Shown here in pieces: positions 54,312 through 62,311 of a DNA stretch of 64,000 bases. The position numbers were made by a program, and so were the translations under genes. How positions within the stretch are numbered: the first letter of the stretch is position 1; the number at the start of each line of letters is the position of its first letter. The DNA lies in assembly GCF_000369505.1 (NCBI RefSeq), contig NZ_KB850053.1, positions 152,943 through 216,942 of the forward strand. The letters run 5' to 3'. The DNA is from Acinetobacter sp. NIPH 298 (GTDB lineage Bacteria > Pseudomonadota > Gammaproteobacteria > Pseudomonadales > Moraxellaceae). The notes under the pieces were generated by a model that was not told the DNA's origin, did not search any database, and saw nothing but the letters and a program-made list of their open reading frames with translations.

Positions 54312-54830
54312 ACCACTACATCCATTATCACTGGTCAAGACTCTTTGACCGTAACTGTAAGGATAAGGTGCCAGTGACTTGCCATTGATGACAATGCTTT
54401 GCGCTGAATTATTCAGACGCTGTTCAAAGTGTAAATGCGCGCCTGTGCTTTGCCCTGTACTTCCTACCGTACCAATTTGATGACCCTGACCAATTGAAGC
54501 ACCGACATTGACATTAATGCTATTCAAATGAAAATAGTGGGTAGACCAACCGTTGCCATGATTGACCACCACCATATTGCCAGCACCACCATTCCAGCCA
54601 ATAGAACTGACTGACACTGTTCCACCTGCTGAAGCCAATACGGCGGCACCTGAAGTTGCTCCATTATCCCATCGTACCCAGTCCAAGGCATTATAATTAT
54701 GACCTGAGTAGGTGCTATAACTCCACGTTTGTCCACAGGCGAAAGGGGCTTTGAAGGAAGGCGCTGCGTAAGCTGCAAAAGGAACGAATGTCATTATACC
54801 AATGGCAAAAGCTCGTTTTAGTTTTAACAT
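54006..54830 (-). CDS. secreted M23-family metallopeptidase with C-terminal module (twin B)
   Basis: 274 residues. A signal peptide (MLKLKRAFAIGIMTFVPFAAYA) is followed by an M23 domain with ligands H44 and D50 (SGHNYNALDW) and H134, and catalytic H101/H132 (HYFHLNS, GAHLHFEQ). The zinc set is intact. A Pro-rich linker follows and then the module shared with twin A; 93 of 101 residues from the linker on are identical. It should be a peptidoglycan endopeptidase. The order of catalytic domain, linker and wall-binding-like module resembles secreted bacteriolytic enzymes. Confidence 0.87.
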   Translation of the reverse strand: MLKLKRAFAIGIMTFVPFAAYAAPSFKAPFACGQTWSYSTYSGHNYNALDWVRWDNGATSGAAVLASAGGTVSVSSIGWNGGAGNMVVVNHGNGWSTHYFHLNSINVNVGASIGQGHQIGTVGSTGQSTGAHLHFEQRLNNSAQSIVINGKSLAPYPYSYGQRVLTSDNGCSGTTPPPPPTGNKYWVDTWGDANGRSSPGGTVTGTLYKGTHYTYCKVWGPKIQNATGTQWNHWWLKTDLDVGPANQWVSAFMLSRWGNDEAKDNNGTVVPNCP

Positions 54831-55265
54831 TTAATTGTCTCCATCATTATTATTTCATTTAAAGCATTATCATTTTTAGCGTTTTAATTAAGATGTACGG
54901 GGTCTTGATTGCCCCAAAATTTTATAGCAGACAAATCGTAAATTTGGTGTGTGAATCAGACGAACTGCATGCTTTCAAGCGACTATTCACACGATTAGCA
55001 GACCATTGCACGCCAAGAAAAAATTATATGACTCACACTTTCCAGCATTTACTGAGCAACCAATCTCAAAAAGGAACTGCATTTCGCGCCAATCAACCAA
55101 ATGCACAAATAAATAATATTTAAAAGAATATTAAAGTTAATTAAAAAGCCACGAGCGTATAAAACCTCAGGCTGCAATAAACTAAAATTCTGCTCGTCTC
55201 AACCCAGATCTTTGGTTAGAATTCAATTATTATGTGAAAGTTACACTAACTCAATTGCTGATTAA
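54831..55265. other. intergenic region between M23 twin B and the first RhtA-like gene
   Basis: About 435 bp between divergent genes. A 76-codon frame at 54893-55123 has no signal, family or ribosome binding site. No clear promoter was identified. Confidence 0.4.
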
Positions 55266-56147
55266 ATGTCCAACTCAATTCTAAAGTCACCGCTGTCTGC
55301 CATAGCACTATTGATGCTTGCGATGATCTGTGTCCAAGGCAGTGGTTCTTTAGCCAAAATGTTATTTCAGAGTTTTCCGGTATTAACGGTCTCCGCGATG
55401 CGCTTGTGTTTTGGTGCACTCATTTTGGCTGTGATTTTTAAAATCTGGACCATTGATTTTCGTGCGGTTCGCTGGAAAGCCATCCTGAGTTATGGTGTTG
55501 CGTTGGCAGGTATGAATGGGCTGTTCTATCTATCGCTTGAACGTTTACCGCTTGGTCTTGCCGTTGCCTTTGAATTTATTGGACCTTTAAGTGTCGCACT
55601 CTACTACGCTCGCCAAAAATATGACTTTATCTGGGTCGGTTGTGCGATTTTAGGCTTAGCGTTATTGTTCCCAATGCAACAAGCACAACAAAGCCTCGAT
55701 TTGGTGGGGGTATTTTTTGCTGTCAGTGCAGGTGCTTGTTGGGCCATGTATATTATTGCAGGACAAAAACCCTCAGGCATTTCGGGCAACCATACCGTTT
55801 GTTTAGGCATGAGTATTGGTATGCTTTGTTTACTGCCATTTGCTGCTTTTTCTGGAGCGATGGACCGTGTATTCGAACTCCCCAATTTATACTATTTTAT
55901 TGGGCTTGCCATTCTCGCCAGTGCCTTGCCATTCTCATTGGAAATGATCGCTTTGCGTAATCTGACACCTTTGAGTTTTGGGACTTTGATGAGTTTAGAG
56001 CCTGCTGTTGCTGCACTTTCTGGATTTGTATTTCTCGGTGAAAAACTATTGTGGAATCAATGGCTCGCTCTTGCCACGATCATCATCGCCTCAATCGGTT
56101 GCACCTTTACCATGCAACGCGCTCGTCAACAAAAAGAGGTTAAATAA
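55266..56147 (+). CDS. RhtA-like EamA/DMT-family exporter (copy 1)
   Basis: 293 residues with ten membrane segments in two EamA halves. The stretch GMNGLFYLSLERLPLGLAVAFEFIGPLSVAL is typical of RhtA, the threonine/homoserine exporter, and the second half has LTPLSFGTLMSLEPAVAALSGFVFLGE. It should export small amino-acid-like compounds by a proton antiport; the substrate is unknown. A second, related copy follows 92 bp later on the same strand. Confidence 0.87.
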   Translation: MSNSILKSPLSAIALLMLAMICVQGSGSLAKMLFQSFPVLTVSAMRLCFGALILAVIFKIWTIDFRAVRWKAILSYGVALAGMNGLFYLSLERLPLGLAVAFEFIGPLSVALYYARQKYDFIWVGCAILGLALLFPMQQAQQSLDLVGVFFAVSAGACWAMYIIAGQKPSGISGNHTVCLGMSIGMLCLLPFAAFSGAMDRVFELPNLYYFIGLAILASALPFSLEMIALRNLTPLSFGTLMSLEPAVAALSGFVFLGEKLLWNQWLALATIIIASIGCTFTMQRARQQKEVK

Positions 56148-56239
56148 AATGCCGCTTTGCAATAAAAATGTACCTGTCCGAGCGTATGATCATCATGCCT
56201 GTTGTTTAGGTTTTCTTAAACTTATTTTGTAGATCTGCC

Positions 56240-57103
56240 ATGAAAAATCTTCAATTGGTTGCAGTGCTATACATGGTTTTATCCATGGTTGCCTATCAAA
56301 TTAGTGCCTCATTTGCCAAGCAACTGATCACCACACTCGACCCACTGACAGTGACGATTTTAAGGCTTTGCTTTGCGACTATTATCGTGGCAATCATGTT
56401 CCGCTCATGGACAATTTTATCCAAACTCAAACAACTCAAATGGCGAGATTTATTGCTCTACAGTGCTTCTTTGGGCTGTATGAATATCTTGTTTTATACC
56501 TCTTTAGGCAAACTGCCCCAAGGGATTGCCGTCGGTTTGGAGTTCATTGGACCTTTGAGTTTGGCCTTACTCTCAATCAAACAGCGTAGTGATTATATTT
56601 GGGTGGTTTTTGCAATATTAGGGATTGCACTGATGGTACCGTGGCACGATGCCAATCAAGATAATTTTTCTTATATTGGGGCAGCTTGTGCTCTCGGTGC
56701 TGGGTTTTTCTGGGCCTTTTATATTTATTATGGACATCGTGTTGCACAACAAAATATCGGCATGCATGCGCTCACCATTGCGATTGGTTTATCGGCATTG
56801 ATCCTATTGCCTTTTGGTTTATGGAATAATGCCCCAGTCTTACTTGACACCCAATACTGGGGCAAAGCCTTAGTCATTGCAGTGCTAGCGACAGCTATAC
56901 CTTATGCACTGGACTTAATGGCACTCAAACGCTTAAGTAAACTCAGCTATGGCACGCTCACCAGCCTCGCACCAGCCTTAGCTGCTTTGGCAGGCTTGGT
57001 CATCTTGCATGAGCAAATCAGCTTGATTCAATGGGTTGCACTTGCTTGTATTATGGCGGCATCCATCGGTGTAACTTTACGCGGGGAAAAACAAGTTCCG
57101 TGA
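56240..57103 (+). CDS. RhtA-like EamA/DMT-family exporter (copy 2)
   Basis: 287 residues, ten membrane segments, with GCMNILFYTSLGKLPQGIAVGLEFIGPLSLAL and LSKLSYGTLTSLAPALAALAGLVIL. It aligns along its whole length with copy 1 but is clearly diverged, so the pair is an old tandem duplication. It probably exports a different compound. It converges with the hemerythrin gene 22 bp away, without a clear terminator. Confidence 0.87.
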   Translation: MKNLQLVAVLYMVLSMVAYQISASFAKQLITTLDPLTVTILRLCFATIIVAIMFRSWTILSKLKQLKWRDLLLYSASLGCMNILFYTSLGKLPQGIAVGLEFIGPLSLALLSIKQRSDYIWVVFAILGIALMVPWHDANQDNFSYIGAACALGAGFFWAFYIYYGHRVAQQNIGMHALTIAIGLSALILLPFGLWNNAPVLLDTQYWGKALVIAVLATAIPYALDLMALKRLSKLSYGTLTSLAPALAALAGLVILHEQISLIQWVALACIMAASIGVTLRGEKQVP

Positions 57104-57125
57104 CATGGTGAAGGAACACTGAATA

Positions 57126-57572
57126 TTAGGTTTCAGAGACCTTATATTTACCATATTCCTTTAAATATTTCTGAGCGAGGCTTTCTTTCTCGCGATCAGA
57201 GAGGATTTTCCCAGCCTGTTGAAAAAACGTATGTTCTTCTTCTTTTAAGTGATGATGAACTGTCTCACTGAGCTGTTTAGCAGTCGCTAACCAGCTCGGA
57301 TTACTCATATCTGTTTCTTCTAGTTTCTCGATCAACTCATCCATTTCATGATGCTCCGCCAAAGCATGGCGGGTAATACCTAAACCCACATCATCAAACA
57401 TTAGTGGAATATATAAATAGCGATCCTCGGCAACCGAATGAGCATATAATTCATTTTTCAATAATTTAAATAATTGTTTTCGTTCATCGCTCATACCACT
57501 GGTCGCAATGAGTTTCTGAGCTAGACTACGTTGTTGCTCATGACTTTCTCGGAGTGCTTCAAATATATTCAT
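57126..57572 (-). CDS. hemerythrin-domain protein
   Basis: 148 residues, all helical. Iron ligands of the hemerythrin HHE type are H11 (RESHEQQ), H45 and E49 (AHSVAED), H74/H75 (AEHHEMD) and H106-H108/E112 (HHHLKEEEH). Such proteins bind oxygen, nitric oxide or iron in the cytoplasm, often in stress defence. No signal peptide. It stands alone, converging with the RhtA-like genes. Confidence 0.88.
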   Translation of the reverse strand: MNIFEALRESHEQQRSLAQKLIATSGMSDERKQLFKLLKNELYAHSVAEDRYLYIPLMFDDVGLGITRHALAEHHEMDELIEKLEETDMSNPSWLATAKQLSETVHHHLKEEEHTFFQQAGKILSDREKESLAQKYLKEYGKYKVSET

Positions 57573-57725
57573 CGATCACCTCTAGGATTGGCTGACATCA
57601 TCAACATAGGATTTAAATCCATTATCATGTTGTTGTGCGTGGCTGATCTTTCATAATAGAAAGTGTCGTTTTTTTATACAGTGCTATTTAAGTATGTTTT
57701 TGTCGTGAAAATTTAACGTTTAGAT

Positions 57726-58496
57726 TCAAGCTGCAACCAAAATCTGATAGCCCAAGCGACAAATTAAGATACTCACCAAAATCAGAAAGAGAATCCGGAT
57801 AAATCCACTGCCATATTTTAAAGCCAAACGAACGCCCAATAATGAACCTGCAATATTCGCCACAGCCATCATCAAACCTAAACCAAATAACACATGCCCA
57901 GTCGGAACAAAAAAGCTCAAGGCAGCCAAATTGGTCATGAAATTTCCAATTTTAGACAGGGCTGAAGCATGTAAAAAATCGACCTGTAAAAAACGAATAA
58001 AGAAGAAAATAAAGAAACTACCCGTTCCTGGTCCAAAAATTCCATCATAAAAACCGATCGCAAGACTACCGATTGCAGCAAAAATCAGTAATTTGGGTGT
58101 GATGCGTTGATCCACATGAACTTGGCCAAACTGCTTTTTCATCAAAGTATAAATCGCAATCACGATCAGCATGACCAAGACGAAAGGTCTTAAAATATGA
58201 GTGGGAATCATCGAGACACATGCAGCGCCAGCAAAAGAGCTCACAAAGGCAAAGATCGCAATAACCACCAACAACGGCCACTTCAATTTCACTCGTCGTA
58301 CAAATGAAAAGGCTGCTGAAGCTGTACCACAAATTGAGGCCAATTTATTGGTTCCGAAAATGGTGGCTGGGGCTGTCTGAGGTAAGGCCCCCATCAAGGC
58401 AGGAATTTGGATCAATCCCCCACCGCCAACAGCCGCATCAATGGTTCCTGCACAAAAAGCAAAGAACACCAGACTCAGTATCAGTTCCCATTCCAT
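57726..58496 (-). CDS. TSUP (TauE/SafE) family permease
   Basis: 256 residues with seven to eight membrane segments. The N-terminal family motif is TIDAAVGGGGLIQIPALM and the second repeat has SLAIGFYDGIFGPGTGSFFIFFFI. Members move sulfite, sulfoacetate or other organosulfur anions, or are of unknown substrate (YfcA). It follows truB by 11 bp on the same strand and could be cotranscribed with it, though the two functions are unrelated. Confidence 0.88.
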   Translation of the reverse strand: MEWELILSLVFFAFCAGTIDAAVGGGGLIQIPALMGALPQTAPATIFGTNKLASICGTASAAFSFVRRVKLKWPLLVVIAIFAFVSSFAGAACVSMIPTHILRPFVLVMLIVIAIYTLMKKQFGQVHVDQRITPKLLIFAAIGSLAIGFYDGIFGPGTGSFFIFFFIRFLQVDFLHASALSKIGNFMTNLAALSFFVPTGHVLFGLGLMMAVANIAGSLLGVRLALKYGSGFIRILFLILVSILICRLGYQILVAA

Positions 58497-58507
58497 CGAT
58501 GATTACT

Positions 58508-59401
58508 CTACAAATTCAGAAGACGCTTTGGTACTAGACGTTTCTTATCAGTGATTTCAGCCAAACCTAAACAACGTTCGCCATCGAACACCAATACTTC
58601 TGCAACAGCCTCATGCTCAATATTACTTTCCTGACCGTTGCCAAAATACTTTTCACGTCCTTCTGGTAACTGAACTCTAGGAAAATGCGCAATAGGTGCA
58701 TAGACGGGAAGTAATAAAGCATCTCGTTGTTCTAGCGATAAGCTTTCCAAATACTCAATGGTGTAGTCTGGATTTATCTCAAAATGACCTGTTTGAATAC
58801 GATGCAAATGAGTCAAATGTCCACCGCAACCTAAGGCTTCACCAATATCCTCACCGAGCACACGGATATAAGTTCCTTTTGAACAAGTCACATCTAAAGT
58901 CAGACTATCTTTAGTAAAGCTTACCAACGTTAAGTCATAAATCGTGACTGGACGTGCTTCTCTTTCAATCTCAATGCCTTGACGCGCCAACTCATACAAC
59001 GGACGCCCATCTCGTTTTAAAGCTGAATACATTGGTGGAATTTGCTGAATATCACCACGAAATTGCGCTAAAACCTGTTCAATGCTTTCTAAGGTTAGAT
59101 GTGGTACTTCTCTCTGCTGGAGAATTTCACCTTCGACATCACCTGTCGTGGTCGTTTGACCCAATTTGACTGTAGTTTGATAACGTTTGCTTGAATCGAG
59201 TAAGTAATGTGAAAACTTGGTTGCTTCGCCCAAGCATATGGGTAATAGTCCCGTCGCCAAAGGATCTAAAGACCCTGTATGCCCTGCTTTCTGAGCATTA
59301 AACAGTCGACGTACTTTTTGCAATGCTGAGTTTGAACTGATTCCTAAAGGCTTATTTAATAAAAACACACCACTTAGATGACGATAAGCACTTTTTTTCA
59401 T
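58508..59401 (-). CDS. truB: TruB, tRNA pseudouridine-55 synthase
   Basis: 297 residues. The catalytic Asp46 lies in [13 protein letters not shown], and [24 protein letters not shown] and [15 protein letters not shown] are the further family motifs. It makes pseudouridine at position 55 of the T-loop in tRNAs. It follows the rplS terminator, and TAAAAT about 30 bases upstream of the ATG may be its -10. Confidence 0.96.
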   Translation of the reverse strand: MKKSAYRHLSGVFLLNKPLGISSNSALQKVRRLFNAQKAGHTGSLDPLATGLLPICLGEATKFSHYLLDSSKRYQTTVKLGQTTTTGDVEGEILQQREVPHLTLESIEQVLAQFRGDIQQIPPMYSALKRDGRPLYELARQGIEIEREARPVTIYDLTLVSFTKDSLTLDVTCSKGTYIRVLGEDIGEALGCGGHLTHLHRIQTGHFEINPDYTIEYLESLSLEQRDALLLPVYAPIAHFPRVQLPEGREKYFGNGQESNIEHEAVAEVLVFDGERCLGLAEITDKKRLVPKRLLNL

Positions 59402-59500
59402 AAATAAGAGTCAAAATACAAAGATGCATTTTAGCAAAACTATCTAGAAAAAGTTGCACCTTTAACTCATGGTCAAGGCAAATAAAGACCTATTGGCATA

Positions 59501-59529
59501 AAAAAATGCGCCTATTGGCGCATTTTTTT
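59501..59529 (-). terminator. Rho-independent terminator of the rpsP-rplS cluster
   Basis: AAATGCGCC and GGCGCATTT pair around TATT, with A- and T-runs outside, 21 bp after the rplS stop. Confidence 0.93.
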
Positions 59530-59549
59530 GCTTTAAAACAACGTTAAAA

Positions 59550-59921
59550 TTAACCTTGTTTACGAGCTGGTAACTTTTCACGAATACGTGCAGCTTTACC
59601 AGTCAATCCGCGTAGGTAGTAAAGTTTCGCGCGACGTACATCACCACGACGTTTCACTTCAATTTTAGCAACAACTGGAGAGTGAGTTTGGAAAACACGC
59701 TCAACACCAACACCGCTAGAAATTTTACGAACAGTGAAAGCTGAGTTCAAACCACGGTTTTTCTTCGCAATCACAACACCTTCATAAGCCTGAAGACGTT
59801 CACGGTTACCCTCTTTTACTTTTACCGAAACAATAACTGTGTCGCCTGGAGCAAAAGATGGGATATCAGTTTTCAACTGTGCATTTTCAATTACTTGAAC
59901 TAAAGGATGTTTACCACTCAT
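59550..59921 (-). CDS. rplS: ribosomal protein bL19
   Basis: 123 residues from [17 protein letters not shown], slightly longer than E. coli L19. The frame extends 32 codons further but the family begins here. Conserved stretches are [54 protein letters not shown] and [22 protein letters not shown]. It binds the 50S subunit near the 30S interface. It is the last gene of the rpsP-rimM-trmD-rplS cluster, 137 bp after trmD. Confidence 0.97.
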   Translation of the reverse strand: MSGKHPLVQVIENAQLKTDIPSFAPGDTVIVSVKVKEGNRERLQAYEGVVIAKKNRGLNSAFTVRKISSGVGVERVFQTHSPVVAKIEVKRRGDVRRAKLYYLRGLTGKAARIREKLPARKQG

Positions 59922-60058
59922 TGTGGGAATCTCCATAATTGCGGGAGAGAAGAGGTCTCTTACACCGCTGGGGATAGAGGCTAAAGCGCATATCGACCCG
60001 TTTAACTTTCTCTTCACGACAGACTGTCAATAAAGAGCCTATTTATACTTAAATAATT

Positions 60059-60799
60059 TTAAGTATCTAAACTTTGCAACCATTTTTTTTGCTGCTTGGT
60101 CAACTCAACTTTTTCCACCAACTCTGGTCGGCGATCTAAAGTCCGTTGATAGCGCTGCAAAAACCGCCATTTCTCGATATTGGCATGATGTCCAGATTTT
60201 AAAACCTCTGGAACATCCAAACCTTCGAAATGATCAGGCTTGGTATATTGTGGACAATCCAATAAACCATCCACAAAAGAATCTTGTACTGCCGACTGGT
60301 CATCTGACATAACATTCGGCAAACGTCGAATGATACTGTCTAATAACACCATCGCAGGCAGTTCACCACCCGATAAAACGTAATCCCCAATTGACCATTC
60401 TTGATCAACATAATGCTGGATTAAACGTTCATCGACCCCTTCATAACGCCCACACAATACAATCAAGCCATCATAGTCGACAAATTGTTGTACTGCCTGC
60501 TCATTTAAGGTTTGCCCTTGCGGTGACATATACACCACAGGTGCATGAACACAGCCTGCTTGCGTAGCGAGTTGTTTGGCATGGCAAATCGCTTTCGCCA
60601 AAGGCTCAGCCATCATCACCATACCAGGACCACCACCAAATGGACGTTCATCCACTCGTTTGTAGTTGCCCTCAGCAAAATCTCGTGGGTTGATGCAAGT
60701 GACTTGCACGATGTCACGTTTCGATGCACGCCCGCTAATCCCGTATGCTGTAATCGCTTCGAACATCTCAGGAAATAATGTGATGACTGCAAAAAACAC
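60059..60799 (-). CDS. trmD: TrmD, tRNA (guanine-37-N1) methyltransferase
   Basis: 246 residues, the normal length. It starts [15 protein letters not shown], and the trefoil-knot SAM site is visible as [26 protein letters not shown] and [23 protein letters not shown]. It methylates G37 of tRNAs to prevent frameshifts. It follows rimM by 45 bp and precedes rplS, the usual order. Confidence 0.97.
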   Translation of the reverse strand: MFFAVITLFPEMFEAITAYGISGRASKRDIVQVTCINPRDFAEGNYKRVDERPFGGGPGMVMMAEPLAKAICHAKQLATQAGCVHAPVVYMSPQGQTLNEQAVQQFVDYDGLIVLCGRYEGVDERLIQHYVDQEWSIGDYVLSGGELPAMVLLDSIIRRLPNVMSDDQSAVQDSFVDGLLDCPQYTKPDHFEGLDVPEVLKSGHHANIEKWRFLQRYQRTLDRRPELVEKVELTKQQKKWLQSLDT

Positions 60800-60844
60800 C
60801 GCAGACTCCTTTATTATCCTGCTGCGCGACTATCCTCTATAGGA

Positions 60845-61393
60845 TTAGTAATCTACGCCCCAATTGACGTAAATACGACCAGCTTCAAGATCAACGCGTT
60901 GTACCACATCTTTATGCCAAGGAATCATGCGTTCCTCAGAGTCAACGCTGTCAAGGGTTGCTTTTACAACCATGACTTCATTGGCACCCGTTTCAAACAG
61001 CTCATAGATTTGACCGAGATTAACTTCCTGCTCTTCATCATCCAAACCGAACACGGTTAAGCCTTTAAGATCAGACCAGTAATACTCGTTCACATCCGCT
61101 TTTGGAAGCTGTGATTTGGCAATCCAGATATCCACGCCAACTAAGTTTTCTGCGCCAGTGCGATCATTTACACCTTTTAACGCAACAACCAAGCCTTTGC
61201 CATGTGGTTTCCAACGTTTTACATCGATTGTTTGCCAACCTGCCTTGGTCTCAATGTACCAAGGAAGGTAGTCAAACATATTGCTCATAGGTTCAGTATT
61301 TGAATACACCCAGAGCCACCCATTTAATCCATAAGCTGAACGTAACTGTCCAATCTGAATACGATCTTCTGGTACATTCTGTATTGGTGTCAT
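60845..61393 (-). CDS. rimM: RimM, 16S rRNA processing / 30S maturation factor
   Basis: 182 residues. The N-terminal domain starts IQIGQLRSAYGLNGWLWVYSN and the C-terminal PRC-barrel domain has YYWSDLKGLTVFG and MIPWHKDVVQRVDLEAGRIYV. RimM binds S19 during assembly of the 30S head. It lies 24 bp after rpsP and 45 bp before trmD. Confidence 0.96.
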   Translation of the reverse strand: MTPIQNVPEDRIQIGQLRSAYGLNGWLWVYSNTEPMSNMFDYLPWYIETKAGWQTIDVKRWKPHGKGLVVALKGVNDRTGAENLVGVDIWIAKSQLPKADVNEYYWSDLKGLTVFGLDDEEQEVNLGQIYELFETGANEVMVVKATLDSVDSEERMIPWHKDVVQRVDLEAGRIYVNWGVDY

Positions 61394-61417
61394 GGGTTAC
61401 CTACTACAATACAAATG

Positions 61418-61675
61418 TTATGCAGCAGCTACAGCTTTCTTAGCTTGAGCAGCTAAAGAAGCAACACGCTCTGAAGGTTGAGCGCCTTGAGCAACCCAGT
61501 GTGCAAAACGATCAGCATCTAAACGAAGTTTTTCCGCTTGACCTTGTGCAGTTGGGTTAAAGAAACCGATACGCTCGATGAAACGACCATCACGCGCATT
61601 GCGGCTATCAGTCACAATAATTTGATAGAATGGACGTTTTTTTGCACCACCGCGCGCTAAACGAATAACAACCAT
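61418..61675 (-). CDS. rpsP: ribosomal protein bS16
   Basis: 85 residues from [17 protein letters not shown], the family start; the open frame continues 18 codons upstream. Further conserved stretches are [21 protein letters not shown] and [16 protein letters not shown]. It is the first gene of the cluster and binds the 30S body. TAGAAT at 61756-61761 (minus strand) is a likely -10. Confidence 0.97.
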   Translation of the reverse strand: MVVIRLARGGAKKRPFYQIIVTDSRNARDGRFIERIGFFNPTAQGQAEKLRLDADRFAHWVAQGAQPSERVASLAAQAKKAVAAA

Positions 61676-61750
61676 GAGAACAACCTTATAGTTTTTACGG
61701 ATTATCCCTGCACCGACCATCGGCAGCATTTCAAACCCCTTTAATAGAGG

Positions 61751-61785
61751 GCGACATTCTACGTTAAATTTACACTGAAAGAAAG
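61751..61785 (-). promoter_or_regulatory. possible promoter of the rpsP cluster
   Basis: TAGAAT on the minus strand at 61756-61761 is a reasonable -10, followed by a GC-rich start region (GTCGCCC) as in growth-rate-controlled promoters. The -35 at 17 nt (TTTCTT) is poor. Confidence 0.45.
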
Positions 61786-61840
61786 ATCAAATATTAAGTT
61801 ATCCGCAGCTTTGAATTTAAATGATTGAAATCCAAATTCA

Positions 61841-62311
61841 TTACCAATCTTCTGATTCTGTACCACAACTCTGATTGGTAATATTGGCCGTGGTTTTGGT
61901 TTTACATTTTATGCCCGTACTGGTGAGTAATAAGGAATAATTACGGGGACTTTGGCTTTCGGCTTTGAGTGACCAAGCCTGTGAATTTAGGTTCAAAATC
62001 AAAGTAAATTTTTGCTTTCCAGTTGTTGTATCCAATGGAATCAGCAAAGTTGTATTGGTTGCATTCGGAACATCGAAGTAAGGTCCTTTATTTGTCGAGG
62101 TTCCTTTCAATACGAAACCATCATAACTAAAGTTACGTGTCCGATGTTTTTCTAATAGAGCTGCGACTTTATGCATCTCTTGTTGTGCCGTTGATAGATC
62201 TGCACGGCGTATATAAATGTCATAGCCGGGGATCGCTATCGCTGCCAAAATAGCAATGATAGCGACAGTGACCATCACTTCAATGAGTGTAAATGCCGAT
62301 TGTTTATTCAT
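61841..62311 (-). CDS. type IV pilin of the PilE type
   Basis: 156 residues from MNKQSAFTLIEVMV. A short charged leader is followed by the pilin helix FTLIEVMVTVAIIAILAAIAIPGY with Glu at +5; the residue before the cleavage site is Ala rather than the usual Gly. The C-terminal part has a possible disulfide loop (KCKTKT...QSCGTE). Minor pilins of this kind join the type IV pilus, needed for twitching and DNA uptake in Acinetobacter. It overlaps the end of pilY1 by 8 bases, and an alternative ATG three codons upstream would increase this to 17. Confidence 0.88.
   Translation of the reverse strand: MNKQSAFTLIEVMVTVAIIAILAAIAIPGYDIYIRRADLSTAQQEMHKVAALLEKHRTRNFSYDGFVLKGTSTNKGPYFDVPNATNTTLLIPLDTTTGKQKFTLILNLNSQAWSLKAESQSPRNYSLLLTSTGIKCKTKTTANITNQSCGTESEDW

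Noticed and set aside
52959..54830. M23 twins as phage lysins
   Set aside because: Both have signal peptides and no holin, spanin or other phage gene is near.
54893..55123. 76-codon frame between the M23 twin and the RhtA-like gene
   Set aside because: No ribosome binding site, signal or recognisable sequence; composition fits chance.
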